Origin: JAHEJJ01 sp965212205
GTDB lineage: Bacteria > Bacteroidota > Bacteroidia > Flavobacteriales > Flavobacteriaceae
Direction: 5' to 3'
DNA: 64,000 nucleotides
Assembly: GCA_965212205.1 (NCBI GenBank)
Contig: CBDBUX010000001.1
Location: 434,001 to 498,000, forward strand
The notes under the pieces were generated by a model. The model saw only the letters and a program-made list of their open reading frames with translations. It did no database searches and was not told the DNA's origin. Positions within the stretch are counted from its first letter, which is position 1; every line of letters begins with the position of its first letter. The position numbers and the translations under genes are program-made. Shown in pieces: positions 33,956 through 42,554 of this stretch.

Positions 33956-36034
33956 TTAGAAGATATATCTCAGGCGCAGTCCACCATAATAATTCCGATT
34001 TGGACCTGGATAAAAATAACGCGGTTCTGAGCCACCAAAACCTACGGCATTGATCAGGACAGATTGGGCGTAGACTTCATTGAAGATATTGTTGATGCCC
34101 AGATCTATACCTAAGGAAAATCTCCGGGAGAATTCCCGTGTATAGCCCAATCTGGTATTGAGAATACCAAATGCTTCGCTGTACAGGTTATTGGCATCGG
34201 TAAGTGGAATTGCACCTACATACTGGTAGGTAGTATTCCAGTAAAAAATACGACCTTTTTCGAGCCGTATACCCGCATTGACACGATGCCTGGGAACCCC
34301 TGTCAACTCATTACCCGAAAAGTCGTCATCCCCATCTACAAAATCTATAAAACTATGATCACTGAGGGTATAACTGATAAAAGGAGATAGTTTAAAATCA
34401 CCACCGAGATACCACGAATAATTCATGTCGAGCTCTAACCCCTGATGTCTTGTTTCTCCTGCATTTCGACCTATGAACTGATCTTCTCCTACCCTGTCTG
34501 CAACCAATAGGTCATTGATATTCATGCGAAAAATCGCCAGATTTAACCATAGTCGGGCTTTTAGAAGACTCCATTTTGTGCCGATCTCATAGTTAAATCC
34601 CTTCTCCTGTTCAATATCCGGATTGATAAGCCCATCCGGGGTTAAGGTTTCTTCCAGGTTTGGATTGGAGAAGCCTCGGCTAATATTACCATATACCAAA
34701 GCATTTGTGCTGAACCGGTATTCAAGATCGAGATTCGGCAACCAGATCAGGTCAAAATTTCTGGAGGCATTTCTATTATCGACGCCGGTATTGAAGAGAT
34801 CGCGATAATCGTAATGCGTTTTATTGATGTTCAGGCCCAACTGAGCCTTAAACTTGTCATTAAAAGGAACGGCAAGAGAGGCAAAAGCAAAAAATTGCCT
34901 TCTGAACTCGCGGTTGTCGCTCAGTTGATCGCCCTGCAGGCTCCCGTTTCCGTTGTTTTCCTCATATAGATTTTCGTAGGTCGACCAATTATAATCATCC
35001 CTATAAAACTCGGCCCCGATAAGGAATGACGCCTTGCTTTCGGCCAGGCTAAAGTCGCCGTTGAATAGTGAGCGAAAACCATATCCATTCGTAAATTCAT
35101 CCAGAATATTGAATGGCCGTGGTTCGTAATGATCCAGGTAAGTGTAAAAGACACTGGTGGTATTTTGTAGGTTTTTCAGGACTTCCGTATTATACGAAAT
35201 ACCCGCAAGCGTATATTTGTTGGCTTCAAATCCTTGAGCTTGTGCCCAGGTAAAGGCGGCTTGAGTAGGGTCTTCATCAAAAGCGGTCTGACTTAAGGAA
35301 CTTGGGATCTGGGCTGTATAATCGATATAATTCAGCAGGAAATTAACCGAACTCTTTTTACCGGTCTTAAAGGAAGTATCTAAAAGCAGACCATCTCTTT
35401 CAAAACTGTTGTTTTCCCGATAACCATCTGTTTGAATGAAGTTGTAATGGAGCCCTATTTGAAAGCCAGCATCACGATGTACAAAAGAAAGGTTATCCTT
35501 GATTGTATTATATGAACCAACGGTAAAGTTGTTATAAAGTCCGGTAGGTTCATTTTCAGGATTTTTAGACCCGAGAGAGATGGCTCCTCCAAGATTAGCA
35601 CCATAGGCTGTGCCTTTTGGTCCCTTAATCACTTCGATGGTACTTAAATTCTCGAGGTCGAATGCCTCGAGGGTAGAAAATCCGGCACCGTTTGTAACCG
35701 GAATGTCGTTATAGTAAAGCCTTAATTTATCTGTCCCGAAGGGAGTCCGAGCACCTACCCCTCTTATGGTAATCCGATTGGTGTTCAAAGCACCGGAGAG
35801 CACATAAACACCAGAAATCTGATTGATAGAACCTTGGAGATCTACCGGGCTAAAATTTTGGAATGCTTTTTCCCTGATAATAGAAGATGGAGTGATTCCC
35901 AGTGTTACATTTTTCTGTGGGGGTGTGTACAGGATCACTTCTTCAAGTACTGTAACGGAATCTTGAGGAGTTTCCTGAGCAGAAAGCCCGCTAACTAAAA
36001 AAAGGGCAATACCAGAGAGGAATCCGAATCTCAT
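33956..36034 (-). CDS. TonB-dependent siderophore-type receptor
   Basis: 692 residues. A signal peptide about 1-19 ('LFLVSGLSAQ') leads directly to the plug, without a carboxypeptidase-like domain: 'VLEEVILYTPPQKN' (possible TonB box region), 'RITIRGVGARTPFGTDKLRL', 'LSTIEVIKGPKGTAYGANLGG'. The barrel includes 'YGNISRGFSNPNLEE', typical of iron/cobalamin receptors, and ends 'YYGGLRLRYIF'. By architecture it resembles FecA/BtuB-like metal-chelate importers; the substrate is unknown. Upstream in the same direction, 28 bases away, is a small outer-membrane barrel gene, so the two are probably one operon. Confidence 0.93.
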   Translation of the reverse strand: MRFGFLSGIALFLVSGLSAQETPQDSVTVLEEVILYTPPQKNVTLGITPSSIIREKAFQNFSPVDLQGSINQISGVYVLSGALNTNRITIRGVGARTPFGTDKLRLYYNDIPVTNGAGFSTLEAFDLENLSTIEVIKGPKGTAYGANLGGAISLGSKNPENEPTGLYNNFTVGSYNTIKDNLSFVHRDAGFQIGLHYNFIQTDGYRENNSFERDGLLLDTSFKTGKKSSVNFLLNYIDYTAQIPSSLSQTAFDEDPTQAAFTWAQAQGFEANKYTLAGISYNTEVLKNLQNTTSVFYTYLDHYEPRPFNILDEFTNGYGFRSLFNGDFSLAESKASFLIGAEFYRDDYNWSTYENLYEENNGNGSLQGDQLSDNREFRRQFFAFASLAVPFNDKFKAQLGLNINKTHYDYRDLFNTGVDNRNASRNFDLIWLPNLDLEYRFSTNALVYGNISRGFSNPNLEETLTPDGLINPDIEQEKGFNYEIGTKWSLLKARLWLNLAIFRMNINDLLVADRVGEDQFIGRNAGETRHQGLELDMNYSWYLGGDFKLSPFISYTLSDHSFIDFVDGDDDFSGNELTGVPRHRVNAGIRLEKGRIFYWNTTYQYVGAIPLTDANNLYSEAFGILNTRLGYTREFSRRFSLGIDLGINNIFNEVYAQSVLINAVGFGGSEPRYFYPGPNRNYYGGLRLRYIF

Positions 36035-36062
36035 GAAAAATTAATTGGGCCAAAAGTAAGGA

Positions 36063-36578
36063 TTAAAACCTAAAGCCAATAGAAGCACCGAACCTGTACA
36101 TAAAGCTGTCCTGAAAGACTTCCGGATTGATATTTCTTCCAAATCCACCATTGATCTCGAAGCTGAATTTCTGAGACCGCGTGGCCCATTTCCCGCCCAG
36201 ACCTAGTCCAAGTGCAAAGGTATTATAATCCTGATCCCCTGGATTTATCAAGGGTACTCCCTGATCTCTGCCAGTATAATACAAGCCAAACGCCTCTGCA
36301 AAAAAACCTTCGGCATATCCGTAGCCGAAATATGCCCTGAAGTTGGGCCCAATTCCAAAGTCACCATTATAATCACTTTCATCATTGTCGAAATAAATGG
36401 TCGCACCAATACTCATATCATCGGTAATATACCGTTCATAGGATCCCTCAAGAGTAGTGGTAGCGAGGAATAATCCCATATTGAATTTCACCTCGTTCCT
36501 GATCATCCTATCAGGATAGGCCTGTGCGATCAATCCTGCAGAGGACAATAAGAGAATGATGATGGTGAGCTGCTTCAT
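36063..36578 (-). CDS. Small outer-membrane beta-barrel protein
   Basis: 171 residues from the ATG at 36578, which places the signal peptide (MKQLTIIILLLSSAGLIAQ) at the N terminus. A longer frame to 36626 adds residues that spoil it. The mature part alternates polar/hydrophobic strands ('EGSYERYITDDMSIGATIY', 'GDFGIGPNFRAYFGYG', 'FALGLGLGGKWATRS') and ends in 'YRFGASIGFRF' with a C-terminal Phe, the barrel-assembly signal. It resembles DUF3575-type or OmpW-like eight-stranded proteins, but I cannot fix the family. It is co-directional with the receptor gene. Confidence 0.82.
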   Translation of the reverse strand: MKQLTIIILLLSSAGLIAQAYPDRMIRNEVKFNMGLFLATTTLEGSYERYITDDMSIGATIYFDNDESDYNGDFGIGPNFRAYFGYGYAEGFFAEAFGLYYTGRDQGVPLINPGDQDYNTFALGLGLGGKWATRSQKFSFEINGGFGRNINPEVFQDSFMYRFGASIGFRF

Positions 36579-36673
36579 AACCACGATTTTATATATATAT
36601 AAGGACATATTCAATTTGCGTTCCAAACTAGAATTACAACGCCAAAAATCTTCTTCAATTTCCTCATATTGGT

Positions 36674-36681
36674 TATTTTTG
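36674..36681 (+). promoter_or_regulatory. -7 promoter element of xth
   Basis: TATTTTTG, a perfect TAnnTTTG, ends 16 bases before the TTG start of the exonuclease gene. It supports that non-ATG start, since the predicted transcript would begin about 10 bases upstream of it. Confidence 0.55.
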
Positions 36682-36697
36682 AGTCAAATTTTACCTA

Positions 36698-37459
36698 TTG
36701 AAAATTGCATCCTATAATGTTAATGGCATCCGTGCAGCCACCAGAAAAGGTTTTACCGAATGGTTACAATCTGCATCTCCCGATGTAATATGCCTGCAGG
36801 AAATCAAAGCTACGAAAGATCAAATAGATTCTGGCCTGTATGAAAAGTGTGGATATCCTTACCAGTATTGGTTCAGCGCTCAGAAGAAAGGCTATAGCGG
36901 TGTGGCGATCCTGGCCAAAGAGAAACCAGACAAAGTAGTCTATGGTACAGGAATGTCCCATATGGATAATGAAGGGAGAAATATTAGGGCAGATTTTAAC
37001 GGTGTTTCGGTGATGAGCCTCTATGTCCCATCTGGCTCCAACATGGACCGGCTGAGTTTTAAATTAGGCTATATGGACGATCTGCAACAATATGTTGATC
37101 AACTTAGACAGGAAAAACCCGAATTAGTGCTTTGTGGCGATTATAACATCTGTCATCAGGCGATCGATATTCACGATCCGGTACGCAATAAGAACGTCTC
37201 GGGTTTTCTGCCTGTAGAACGTGAATGGATGAGCAATTTTCTCCAATCCGGGTTTACAGACAGTTTCCGGCATATGAATAAAAACCCACATCAATATACC
37301 TGGTGGAGTTATCGGGCAAATTCGAGGGCCAGAAACAAAGGATGGCGGTTAGACTATGCGATGGTGAGCGATGCTTTGAAAGAAAGAATCTCGAGGTCTG
37401 TTATCCTCTCGGAAGCTGCCCATAGTGATCATTGTCCGATCTTAATCGAACTAAAATAG
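36698..37459 (+). CDS. xth: Exodeoxyribonuclease III / AP endonuclease
   Basis: 253 residues; cleaves DNA at abasic sites and trims 3' ends in base excision repair. The start is a TTG at 36698: the invariant family opening 'MKIASYNVNGIRAA' begins exactly there, so no ATG is expected nearby. Motifs: 'LQEIKATKDQ' (metal-binding Glu35), 'YVPSGSN', 'CGDYNICHQAIDIHDP' (Asp/Asn), 'WWSYRANSRARNKGWRLDY' (family WWxYR...GWRIDY) and the catalytic 'SDHCPILIEL'. It is divergent from the small outer-membrane barrel gene. Confidence 0.96.
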   Translation: MKIASYNVNGIRAATRKGFTEWLQSASPDVICLQEIKATKDQIDSGLYEKCGYPYQYWFSAQKKGYSGVAILAKEKPDKVVYGTGMSHMDNEGRNIRADFNGVSVMSLYVPSGSNMDRLSFKLGYMDDLQQYVDQLRQEKPELVLCGDYNICHQAIDIHDPVRNKNVSGFLPVEREWMSNFLQSGFTDSFRHMNKNPHQYTWWSYRANSRARNKGWRLDYAMVSDALKERISRSVILSEAAHSDHCPILIELK

Positions 37460-37495
37460 ATCCAAATTCACTTTTCTGAAAATACTTTGAATGCT

Positions 37496-37503
37496 TACTT
37501 TTG
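37496..37503 (+). promoter_or_regulatory. -7 promoter element of the aldo/keto reductase gene
   Basis: TACTTTTG, a perfect TAnnTTTG, with TTTT 20 bases upstream as a near -33 box. It lies 25 bases before the ATG at 37529. Confidence 0.6.
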
Positions 37504-37528
37504 CACGTTCAATACTTAATGACCATCG

Positions 37529-38569
37529 ATGCGCTATACCCGATTACCCCATACCGATATTGAAGTAAGTAAGATATGCCTTGGTACAATGACCTGGGGG
37601 AAACAGAACACCAAAGAAGAAGGCCACCAGCAGATGGACTATGCCTTAGACAGGGGGATCAATTTCTTCGACACTGCCGAATTATATCCGATACCAGCTG
37701 AAGCAGAACGATATGCTCATACGGAGATAATCATAGGAGAATGGTTTAAGAATACAGGGAATAGGGATAAAGTTATCCTGGCCTCAAAAATTGCCGGAAA
37801 AGCAGCTTTCACGAAATTCATTCGCACAACAGGCTTTAAGCGGGAATCTATTTCCGAGGCAGTTGAGGGAAGCTTAAAGAGACTGCAAACCGATTATATA
37901 GATCTATACCAGCTGCATTGGCCGGAGCGAACCACCAATTTTTTTGGCCAGCGTGGATATCAGCCCTCAATAAGCGACCACTGGCAAGATAATATCCACC
38001 AGGTTTTGGAGACTCTGGGGGATTTGGTAAAAGAAGGCAAGATCCGCCAGGTAGGACTTTCCAATGAAACCCCCTGGGGAACGATGCGATATCTGGAAGA
38101 AAGTAAGGTCCATGCTGATCTGCCCAGAATGATTACCATCCAAAATCCCTATAGCCTGCTGAACCGATTATTTGAAGTGGGACTATCTGAGATCTCCATG
38201 AGGGAAAATATTGGTTTACTGGCATATTCCCCATTAGGATTCGGTGTATTAAGCGGCAAGTACCTGGGGGGTCAAAAACCGAAAAATGCGCGGCTGACCC
38301 TTTTTGAAAATTACAATCGATACATTGGTAAAACGGCCGCGAAAGCGACACAAAAATATGCAGATCTTGCTCAGGAACACGAGCTTTCTCTTGCCCAGAT
38401 GGCGTTATCGTTTGTTACCTCAAGACCGTTCCTTACCAGCAACATTATAGGGGCGACCACCATGGATCAGCTCCGCGAGAATATCGGAAGTATCGATGTG
38501 AATTTGAGTGATGAGGTGTTAAGGGGTATTGAAAAGATCCACGACAGAATCCCTAATCCCGCTCCCTAA
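37529..38569 (+). CDS. Aldo/keto reductase, Tas-like
   Basis: 346 residues, NADPH-dependent oxidoreductase of the AKR superfamily with a TIM-barrel fold. The catalytic tetrad is visible as Asp48 and Tyr53 ('FFDTAELYPIP'), Lys in 'LASKIAG' and His in 'LYQLHWPER'. The opening 'MRYTRLPHTDIEVSKICLGTM' with 'TKEEGHQQMDYALDRGIN' and the long 'TEIIIGEWFKNTGNRDKV' loop match Tas/YajO-type reductases. The physiological substrate is unknown. It has its own promoter and converges with radA (12 bases between). Confidence 0.93.
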   Translation: MRYTRLPHTDIEVSKICLGTMTWGKQNTKEEGHQQMDYALDRGINFFDTAELYPIPAEAERYAHTEIIIGEWFKNTGNRDKVILASKIAGKAAFTKFIRTTGFKRESISEAVEGSLKRLQTDYIDLYQLHWPERTTNFFGQRGYQPSISDHWQDNIHQVLETLGDLVKEGKIRQVGLSNETPWGTMRYLEESKVHADLPRMITIQNPYSLLNRLFEVGLSEISMRENIGLLAYSPLGFGVLSGKYLGGQKPKNARLTLFENYNRYIGKTAAKATQKYADLAQEHELSLAQMALSFVTSRPFLTSNIIGATTMDQLRENIGSIDVNLSDEVLRGIEKIHDRIPNPAP

Positions 38570-38581
38570 AAATACTCTCAC

Positions 38582-39943
38582 TTAAGTAAACAAAGCTTTG
38601 GTGATATCTTCAATACGGGAGAGCCTGATTATTTTGATTTTGACTTTTTTAACGGAGACCTGATTACTATTGGCAATAAATATGGTATGAAATCCTAATT
38701 TGTCTGCCTCCAGAATTCGTTGATCTATTCTTTGAACAGCACGTATCTCACCTGCCAGGCCGATTTCGGCCGCAAAACAGGCACGCCTATCCACGGGTAT
38801 ATCTGTGCCACTAGAAAGAATTGCAGCGACTACCGCAAGATCTATAGCAGGATCATCTACCCTTATCCCTCCTGTGATATTGAGAAAAACATCTTTGGCT
38901 GCCAGCTTGAACCCCGCTCTTTTTTCCAGTACTGCGAGCAGCATATTTAGCCTTTTGGCATTATAGCCTGTAGTGGATCGTTGAGGAGTCCCATATACTG
39001 CGGTACTAACCAGGGCCTGGATATCGATCATCAGCGGGCGGGCACCTTCTAAGGTAGCAGCAATGGCCGTCCCGCTGAGGTCTTCCCCCTCTTTTGAAAT
39101 CAAAACCTCGGATGGGTTGCGCACCTCTTTTAGGCCATCACCTAACATTTCGTAAATCCCCAATTCTGAAGTAGACCCAAACCTGTTCTTGAGAGACCTG
39201 AGAATTCTGAACATATAATTATGGTCCCCTTCGAATTGTAAAACAGTATCTACCATATGCTCCAGAATCTTCGGGCCTGCAATATTTCCATCTTTTGTGA
39301 TATGACCGATGAGCATTACCGGGGTATGGGTTTCTTTGGCAAAGCGGATGAGTTCCGATGTGCATTGTCGAACTTGTGAGATGCTTCCTGCCGGGGATTC
39401 GATGATGTCGGAATGAAGCGTCTGTATAGAATCGATTACCAGCAGTTGAGGATTCACGCTCGAAACCTGGTCAAAAATACGGTGGGTATTGGTCTCGGTA
39501 AGAACGAAACATTGATCGCTACTGGTCTTTAACCGGTCGGCACGCATCTTTATCTGACGCTGGCTCTCTTCTCCTGATACGTATAAGGTTTTGAAGGGCA
39601 ATTTCATGGCAATTTGCAAGATCAGCGTACTTTTGCCTATGCCAGGTTCTCCGCCCAAAAGAACGACGGATCCGGGGACCAGCCCACCACCAAGCACTCT
39701 GTTTATCTCATTATCATGAAGATCTACCCTGATTTCCTCATCGGTTTGGATGGCTTTTAAAGGAAGCGGCGTTGTCTTTTTGTTGGTGATCCCATCATGC
39801 TTTTTCCAGGCTACGTCATTTTCTTTTTGAATCACTTCTTCAACGACCGTGTTCCAGGCTTTACATGCTCCGCATTGCCCAACCCATTTAGCGTATTGAG
39901 TACCGCAATTTTGACAGAAATAAGCAGATTTAACTTTAGCCAT
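38582..39943 (-). CDS. radA: DNA repair protein RadA (Sms)
   Basis: 453 residues; a RecA-like hexameric helicase that drives branch migration in recombination. The N-terminal C4 zinc finger uses Cys10, Cys13, Cys24 and Cys27. Walker A is GEPGIGKST (98-106); Walker B is 'LLVIDSIQTL'; the RadA-specific 'KNRFGSTSELGIYEM' motif follows. The C-terminal Lon-protease-like domain lacks the Ser-Lys dyad, as expected. It ends a minus-strand series panC-panD-flippase-hydrolase-radA but appears to have its own promoter at 39964-39994. Confidence 0.97.
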   Translation of the reverse strand: MAKVKSAYFCQNCGTQYAKWVGQCGACKAWNTVVEEVIQKENDVAWKKHDGITNKKTTPLPLKAIQTDEEIRVDLHDNEINRVLGGGLVPGSVVLLGGEPGIGKSTLILQIAMKLPFKTLYVSGEESQRQIKMRADRLKTSSDQCFVLTETNTHRIFDQVSSVNPQLLVIDSIQTLHSDIIESPAGSISQVRQCTSELIRFAKETHTPVMLIGHITKDGNIAGPKILEHMVDTVLQFEGDHNYMFRILRSLKNRFGSTSELGIYEMLGDGLKEVRNPSEVLISKEGEDLSGTAIAATLEGARPLMIDIQALVSTAVYGTPQRSTTGYNAKRLNMLLAVLEKRAGFKLAAKDVFLNITGGIRVDDPAIDLAVVAAILSSGTDIPVDRRACFAAEIGLAGEIRAVQRIDQRILEADKLGFHTIFIANSNQVSVKKVKIKIIRLSRIEDITKALFT

Positions 39944-39963
39944 ATCGGAGGATTCACGATGGC

Positions 39964-39994
39964 TAAAGATATTGTTGTTAGCTATAAATTCAAA
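39964..39994 (-). promoter_or_regulatory. Promoter of radA (TTTG-N19-TATCTTTA)
   Basis: Read on the minus strand, TTTG (39991-39994), 19 bases, then TATCTTTA (39964-39971). The -33 box and spacing are exactly those of the Bacteroidota consensus; the -7 box differs only in its last base. The radA ATG follows 20 bases on. This is the best two-part promoter in the window. Confidence 0.7.
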
Positions 39995-40049
39995 AGAAAA
40001 AGATATACAGTATGCTGCTGTAGATCTTGCTTAAGAAACTCCGGAAAGT

Positions 40050-41195
40050 TTAAAAGCCAAAGTCTGCTTTAAGGGCATCCATTTTCTCGAGGGCCATTTC
40101 TTTGGTTAGAAAATCGATTTCCTCCATGCCAAATGCTTTTTCGAAGGTCCTTAATGCTTTTTTTGGTTCGCCGAGTTCTTCATAATATTCGCCCTCGAAG
40201 TAGAAACCAAGCATCGTGGTGGGAAACTCTTCTTTACATAAATCTGATAGCGGCTTAAGAGATTGGTAATCATCCTTCTTCCTGCATCCTGCATAAATGG
40301 CCATGATATCGTTAAGCTCAACTTGTTTTTTAAAGCCGAAGAGATTTTCAATGGTGCTATATTTATCGGCCAGGTAATCGAAAACAGGTTCATCTGAAGC
40401 AAGTATTTCTTGTTTGTACTCCTTCGGACTAATCGGTTTAAATATCTGAAATGTACGATCCCAAGCTTTGCCCAGGCCATAAGTTACAATAGAAACCTCA
40501 TTGGCTTCCTCATATTCGTCGTAATAGTATTGCAACGACTCTTTTTCTAGAGTTTTAATGCCTTTGTCCAGGGCTCTTACTTGCTCCAGTTCTTCGCTTT
40601 TCTCCCCTTCAACAATTAAATGATAGAATATTTTTTGATCCAGTTCGCTCAGTCTTGCCGGAACACGATTCTCCATTTCGGGGGCAAGAAGTGGTGAGAT
40701 GCTAATAAAGGCGTTAAAAATTGATCTGTCTTTGAAGAGATAAAAATTGCCAAAGTTGGCTGTAATGTCGTAACCCACAAATATCTTGAACGGTGCCGTA
40801 TTAAAAGAGGTTTCCAAATAAGGAATGATCTCCATTCCCAGGAATTCATAGAATTTTTTCCCTTTGTCTGTAGGTAAACCCGTGTCTCCTTCAAATCCGC
40901 AGTCTTCCCAACGGAGTTCGTCTTCACTTTGGTCTATACCCACAACAATGGTCTCGGGCATACCCTGGAAATCGCTATAGAATTTAGAGGTGGCTACCAC
41001 CTGGTCGAACAGATATTCCGCGTCCAGGACCACTACAAGCGGGTACTTTTTTTCAGGGGTATAATCTTCCGGAAAATAGTATTTAACGTTCCGCCTTTCC
41101 TGGAGTTTGAACGATTCGAAAATTTCATGTTTTACCTGCGCAACAGAGCTATAACATACGATCAGGGTAATGAAAATACTAAGGAAGGTTTTCAT
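40050..41195 (-). CDS. Exported alpha/beta-hydrolase-fold protein lacking the nucleophile serine
   Basis: 381 residues. Signal peptide about 1-20 ('IVCYSSVAQ'), then an esterase-D-like alpha/beta-hydrolase region (about 25-265: 'YYFPEDYTPEKKYPLVVVLDA', 'ETIVVGIDQS', 'EIIPYLETSF'). At the nucleophile elbow, where active members have GHSxGG, this protein has GYDITA (141-146), with Asp143 in place of Ser, and no obvious catalytic His near 'TYGLGKAWDRTFQ'. The C-terminal 110 residues look like TPR helices ('LGFYFEGEYYEELGEPKKAL'). It is therefore probably a non-enzymatic or altered hydrolase relative. It lies between the flippase-like gene (27 bases upstream) and radA. Confidence 0.82.
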   Translation of the reverse strand: MKTFLSIFITLIVCYSSVAQVKHEIFESFKLQERRNVKYYFPEDYTPEKKYPLVVVLDAEYLFDQVVATSKFYSDFQGMPETIVVGIDQSEDELRWEDCGFEGDTGLPTDKGKKFYEFLGMEIIPYLETSFNTAPFKIFVGYDITANFGNFYLFKDRSIFNAFISISPLLAPEMENRVPARLSELDQKIFYHLIVEGEKSEELEQVRALDKGIKTLEKESLQYYYDEYEEANEVSIVTYGLGKAWDRTFQIFKPISPKEYKQEILASDEPVFDYLADKYSTIENLFGFKKQVELNDIMAIYAGCRKKDDYQSLKPLSDLCKEEFPTTMLGFYFEGEYYEELGEPKKALRTFEKAFGMEEIDFLTKEMALEKMDALKADFGF

Positions 41196-41222
41196 GGAAT
41201 TGGATTTATGGACACTTAACCT

Positions 41223-42188
41223 TTAAGGGTTTCTGTTCCATAACGGCAATATGAGAAAAGATATTGCACCAAAAACCACTACCATTAGTGTTTGCGAGAT
41301 CCACATTATCCAGCCAAATGCATCTCCGGAAACCGGGCTGACACCAAATATCTCAAGAGATTTACTCACTGCAATAGGATACAGACCAATACCACCATTA
41401 GTGGTGGTTATGGCAAAGGCGCCTGCGATGAAGGCAACCAGCAGCTCTCCCAGGCCAAGGGCAGCTGTCTCTGATACTGTATATTTTACCGCCCAGAACA
41501 TGGCTACATAAGCCCCCCAAATAAAAAAAGTATGAAGGATGAATGATAATTTTCTCTTCATATGAAAGACACTTAGTAACCCATCGAGTAGCCCTTTTAC
41601 AAACCCCTTTACTTTCATGGCTAATTTCGAATTGGATCGCTTTAGCACCATAAGGAACAAGCCGAGTCCGAAAATACCCGCAACTGCGATAAGCAGAGTG
41701 CCGGTAAGGCCGATGCCTTTATCATCCAGGAACTCCATAATTATATCGGTTTGCGCGATGAGAGCAATAGCAATAATCAGCATAAGCATTAAAAGGTCTA
41801 CTATCCGCTCGGTCACAATCGTACCAAATCCTTTTTCAAAGGGGACATCTTCATAGGTAGCTAACGCTGTGGCCCTTAAAATCTCACCAGATCTTGGGAT
41901 GCCCAGGTTGGTAAGGTAGGCCATCAGAATAATAAGCACATTGTTTCTTATTTTTGGCTTATATCCCAGGGGTTCAAGGAGATAGTTCCAGCGGATGGCC
42001 CTTGACACATGGCTCAACATCCCGATGAAAATAGAAATGCCCACCCAGAAAAAATCGGCTTCCCTGATATATCGCAAGATCTGTTTCCTGTCTTCCTCTG
42101 AAGTGATCACATAAGAATACCACACCAAAAAAACTCCCAATGCAATCGGGAGTGTAAGTTTCAGGATTCTAACCAGATCTCTGTTCAA
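41223..42188 (-). CDS. Flippase-like membrane protein (lysylphosphatidylglycerol synthase TM-region family)
   Basis: 321 residues with about eight transmembrane helices (near 10-27, 45-63, 75-95, 125-150, 160-180, 215-240, 250-270, 290-312). Family signatures: 'LSHVSRAIRWNYLLEPLGY', 'YLTNLGIPRSGEILRATALA', 'GTIVTERIVDLLMLMLII' and 'AGAFAITTTNGGIGLYPIAV'. This is the UPF0104/AglD-like family, related to the membrane half of MprF, which flips lipids but without the synthase domain here. The start is a TTG at 42188, two bases after the panD stop. The lipid substrate is unknown. Confidence 0.9.
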   Translation of the reverse strand: MNRDLVRILKLTLPIALGVFLVWYSYVITSEEDRKQILRYIREADFFWVGISIFIGMLSHVSRAIRWNYLLEPLGYKPKIRNNVLIILMAYLTNLGIPRSGEILRATALATYEDVPFEKGFGTIVTERIVDLLMLMLIIAIALIAQTDIIMEFLDDKGIGLTGTLLIAVAGIFGLGLFLMVLKRSNSKLAMKVKGFVKGLLDGLLSVFHMKRKLSFILHTFFIWGAYVAMFWAVKYTVSETAALGLGELLVAFIAGAFAITTTNGGIGLYPIAVSKSLEIFGVSPVSGDAFGWIMWISQTLMVVVFGAISFLILPLWNRNP

Positions 42189-42190
42189 AA

Positions 42191-42541
42191 CTAGTTTAAA
42201 AGATTATTTTCCTCATTGGGGAATACCAGAGCAGGATTAAAGGTTTTTGCTTCTTCCAGCTCCATAGTGGCGTAGGAGATAATGATCAGTACATCGCCGG
42301 TATTTACCTTTCGTGCAGCGGCGCCGTTTAGGGTTAATTCTCCGCTTCCCCTCGGCCCCGGAATAACATAGGTTTCCAGACGTTCTCCGTTATTGTTGTT
42401 CACAATTTGCACCTTTTCACCCTGGATTATATTGGCGGCATCCATCAGATCCTCATCGATGGTTATGCTGCCTATATAGTTCAGGTCCGCACCTGTGACC
42501 TTTATACGGTGTATTTTAGACTTTACTACTTGAACCAACAT
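42191..42541 (-). CDS. panD: Aspartate 1-decarboxylase
   Basis: 116 residues; makes beta-alanine from aspartate for pantothenate synthesis. It is a pyruvoyl enzyme made by self-cleavage: the Gly24-Ser25 site is in 'LNYIGSITID', exactly at the family position, and Tyr/Arg/Lys active-site residues are present ('VKSKIHRIKVTGADLNY'). 'LTLNGAAARKVNTGDVLII' is the C-terminal signature. It lies 13 bases downstream of panC, so the two consecutive beta-alanine/pantothenate steps form an operon. Confidence 0.96.
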   Translation of the reverse strand: MLVQVVKSKIHRIKVTGADLNYIGSITIDEDLMDAANIIQGEKVQIVNNNNGERLETYVIPGPRGSGELTLNGAAARKVNTGDVLIIISYATMELEEAKTFNPALVFPNEENNLLN

Positions 42542-42554
42542 GCGACAAAATTAA

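Noticed and set aside
39797..40072. 91-codon plus-strand frame between radA and the hydrolase gene
   Set aside because: Mostly antisense to the radA zinc-finger region, and the interval already contains a good radA promoter on the other strand.
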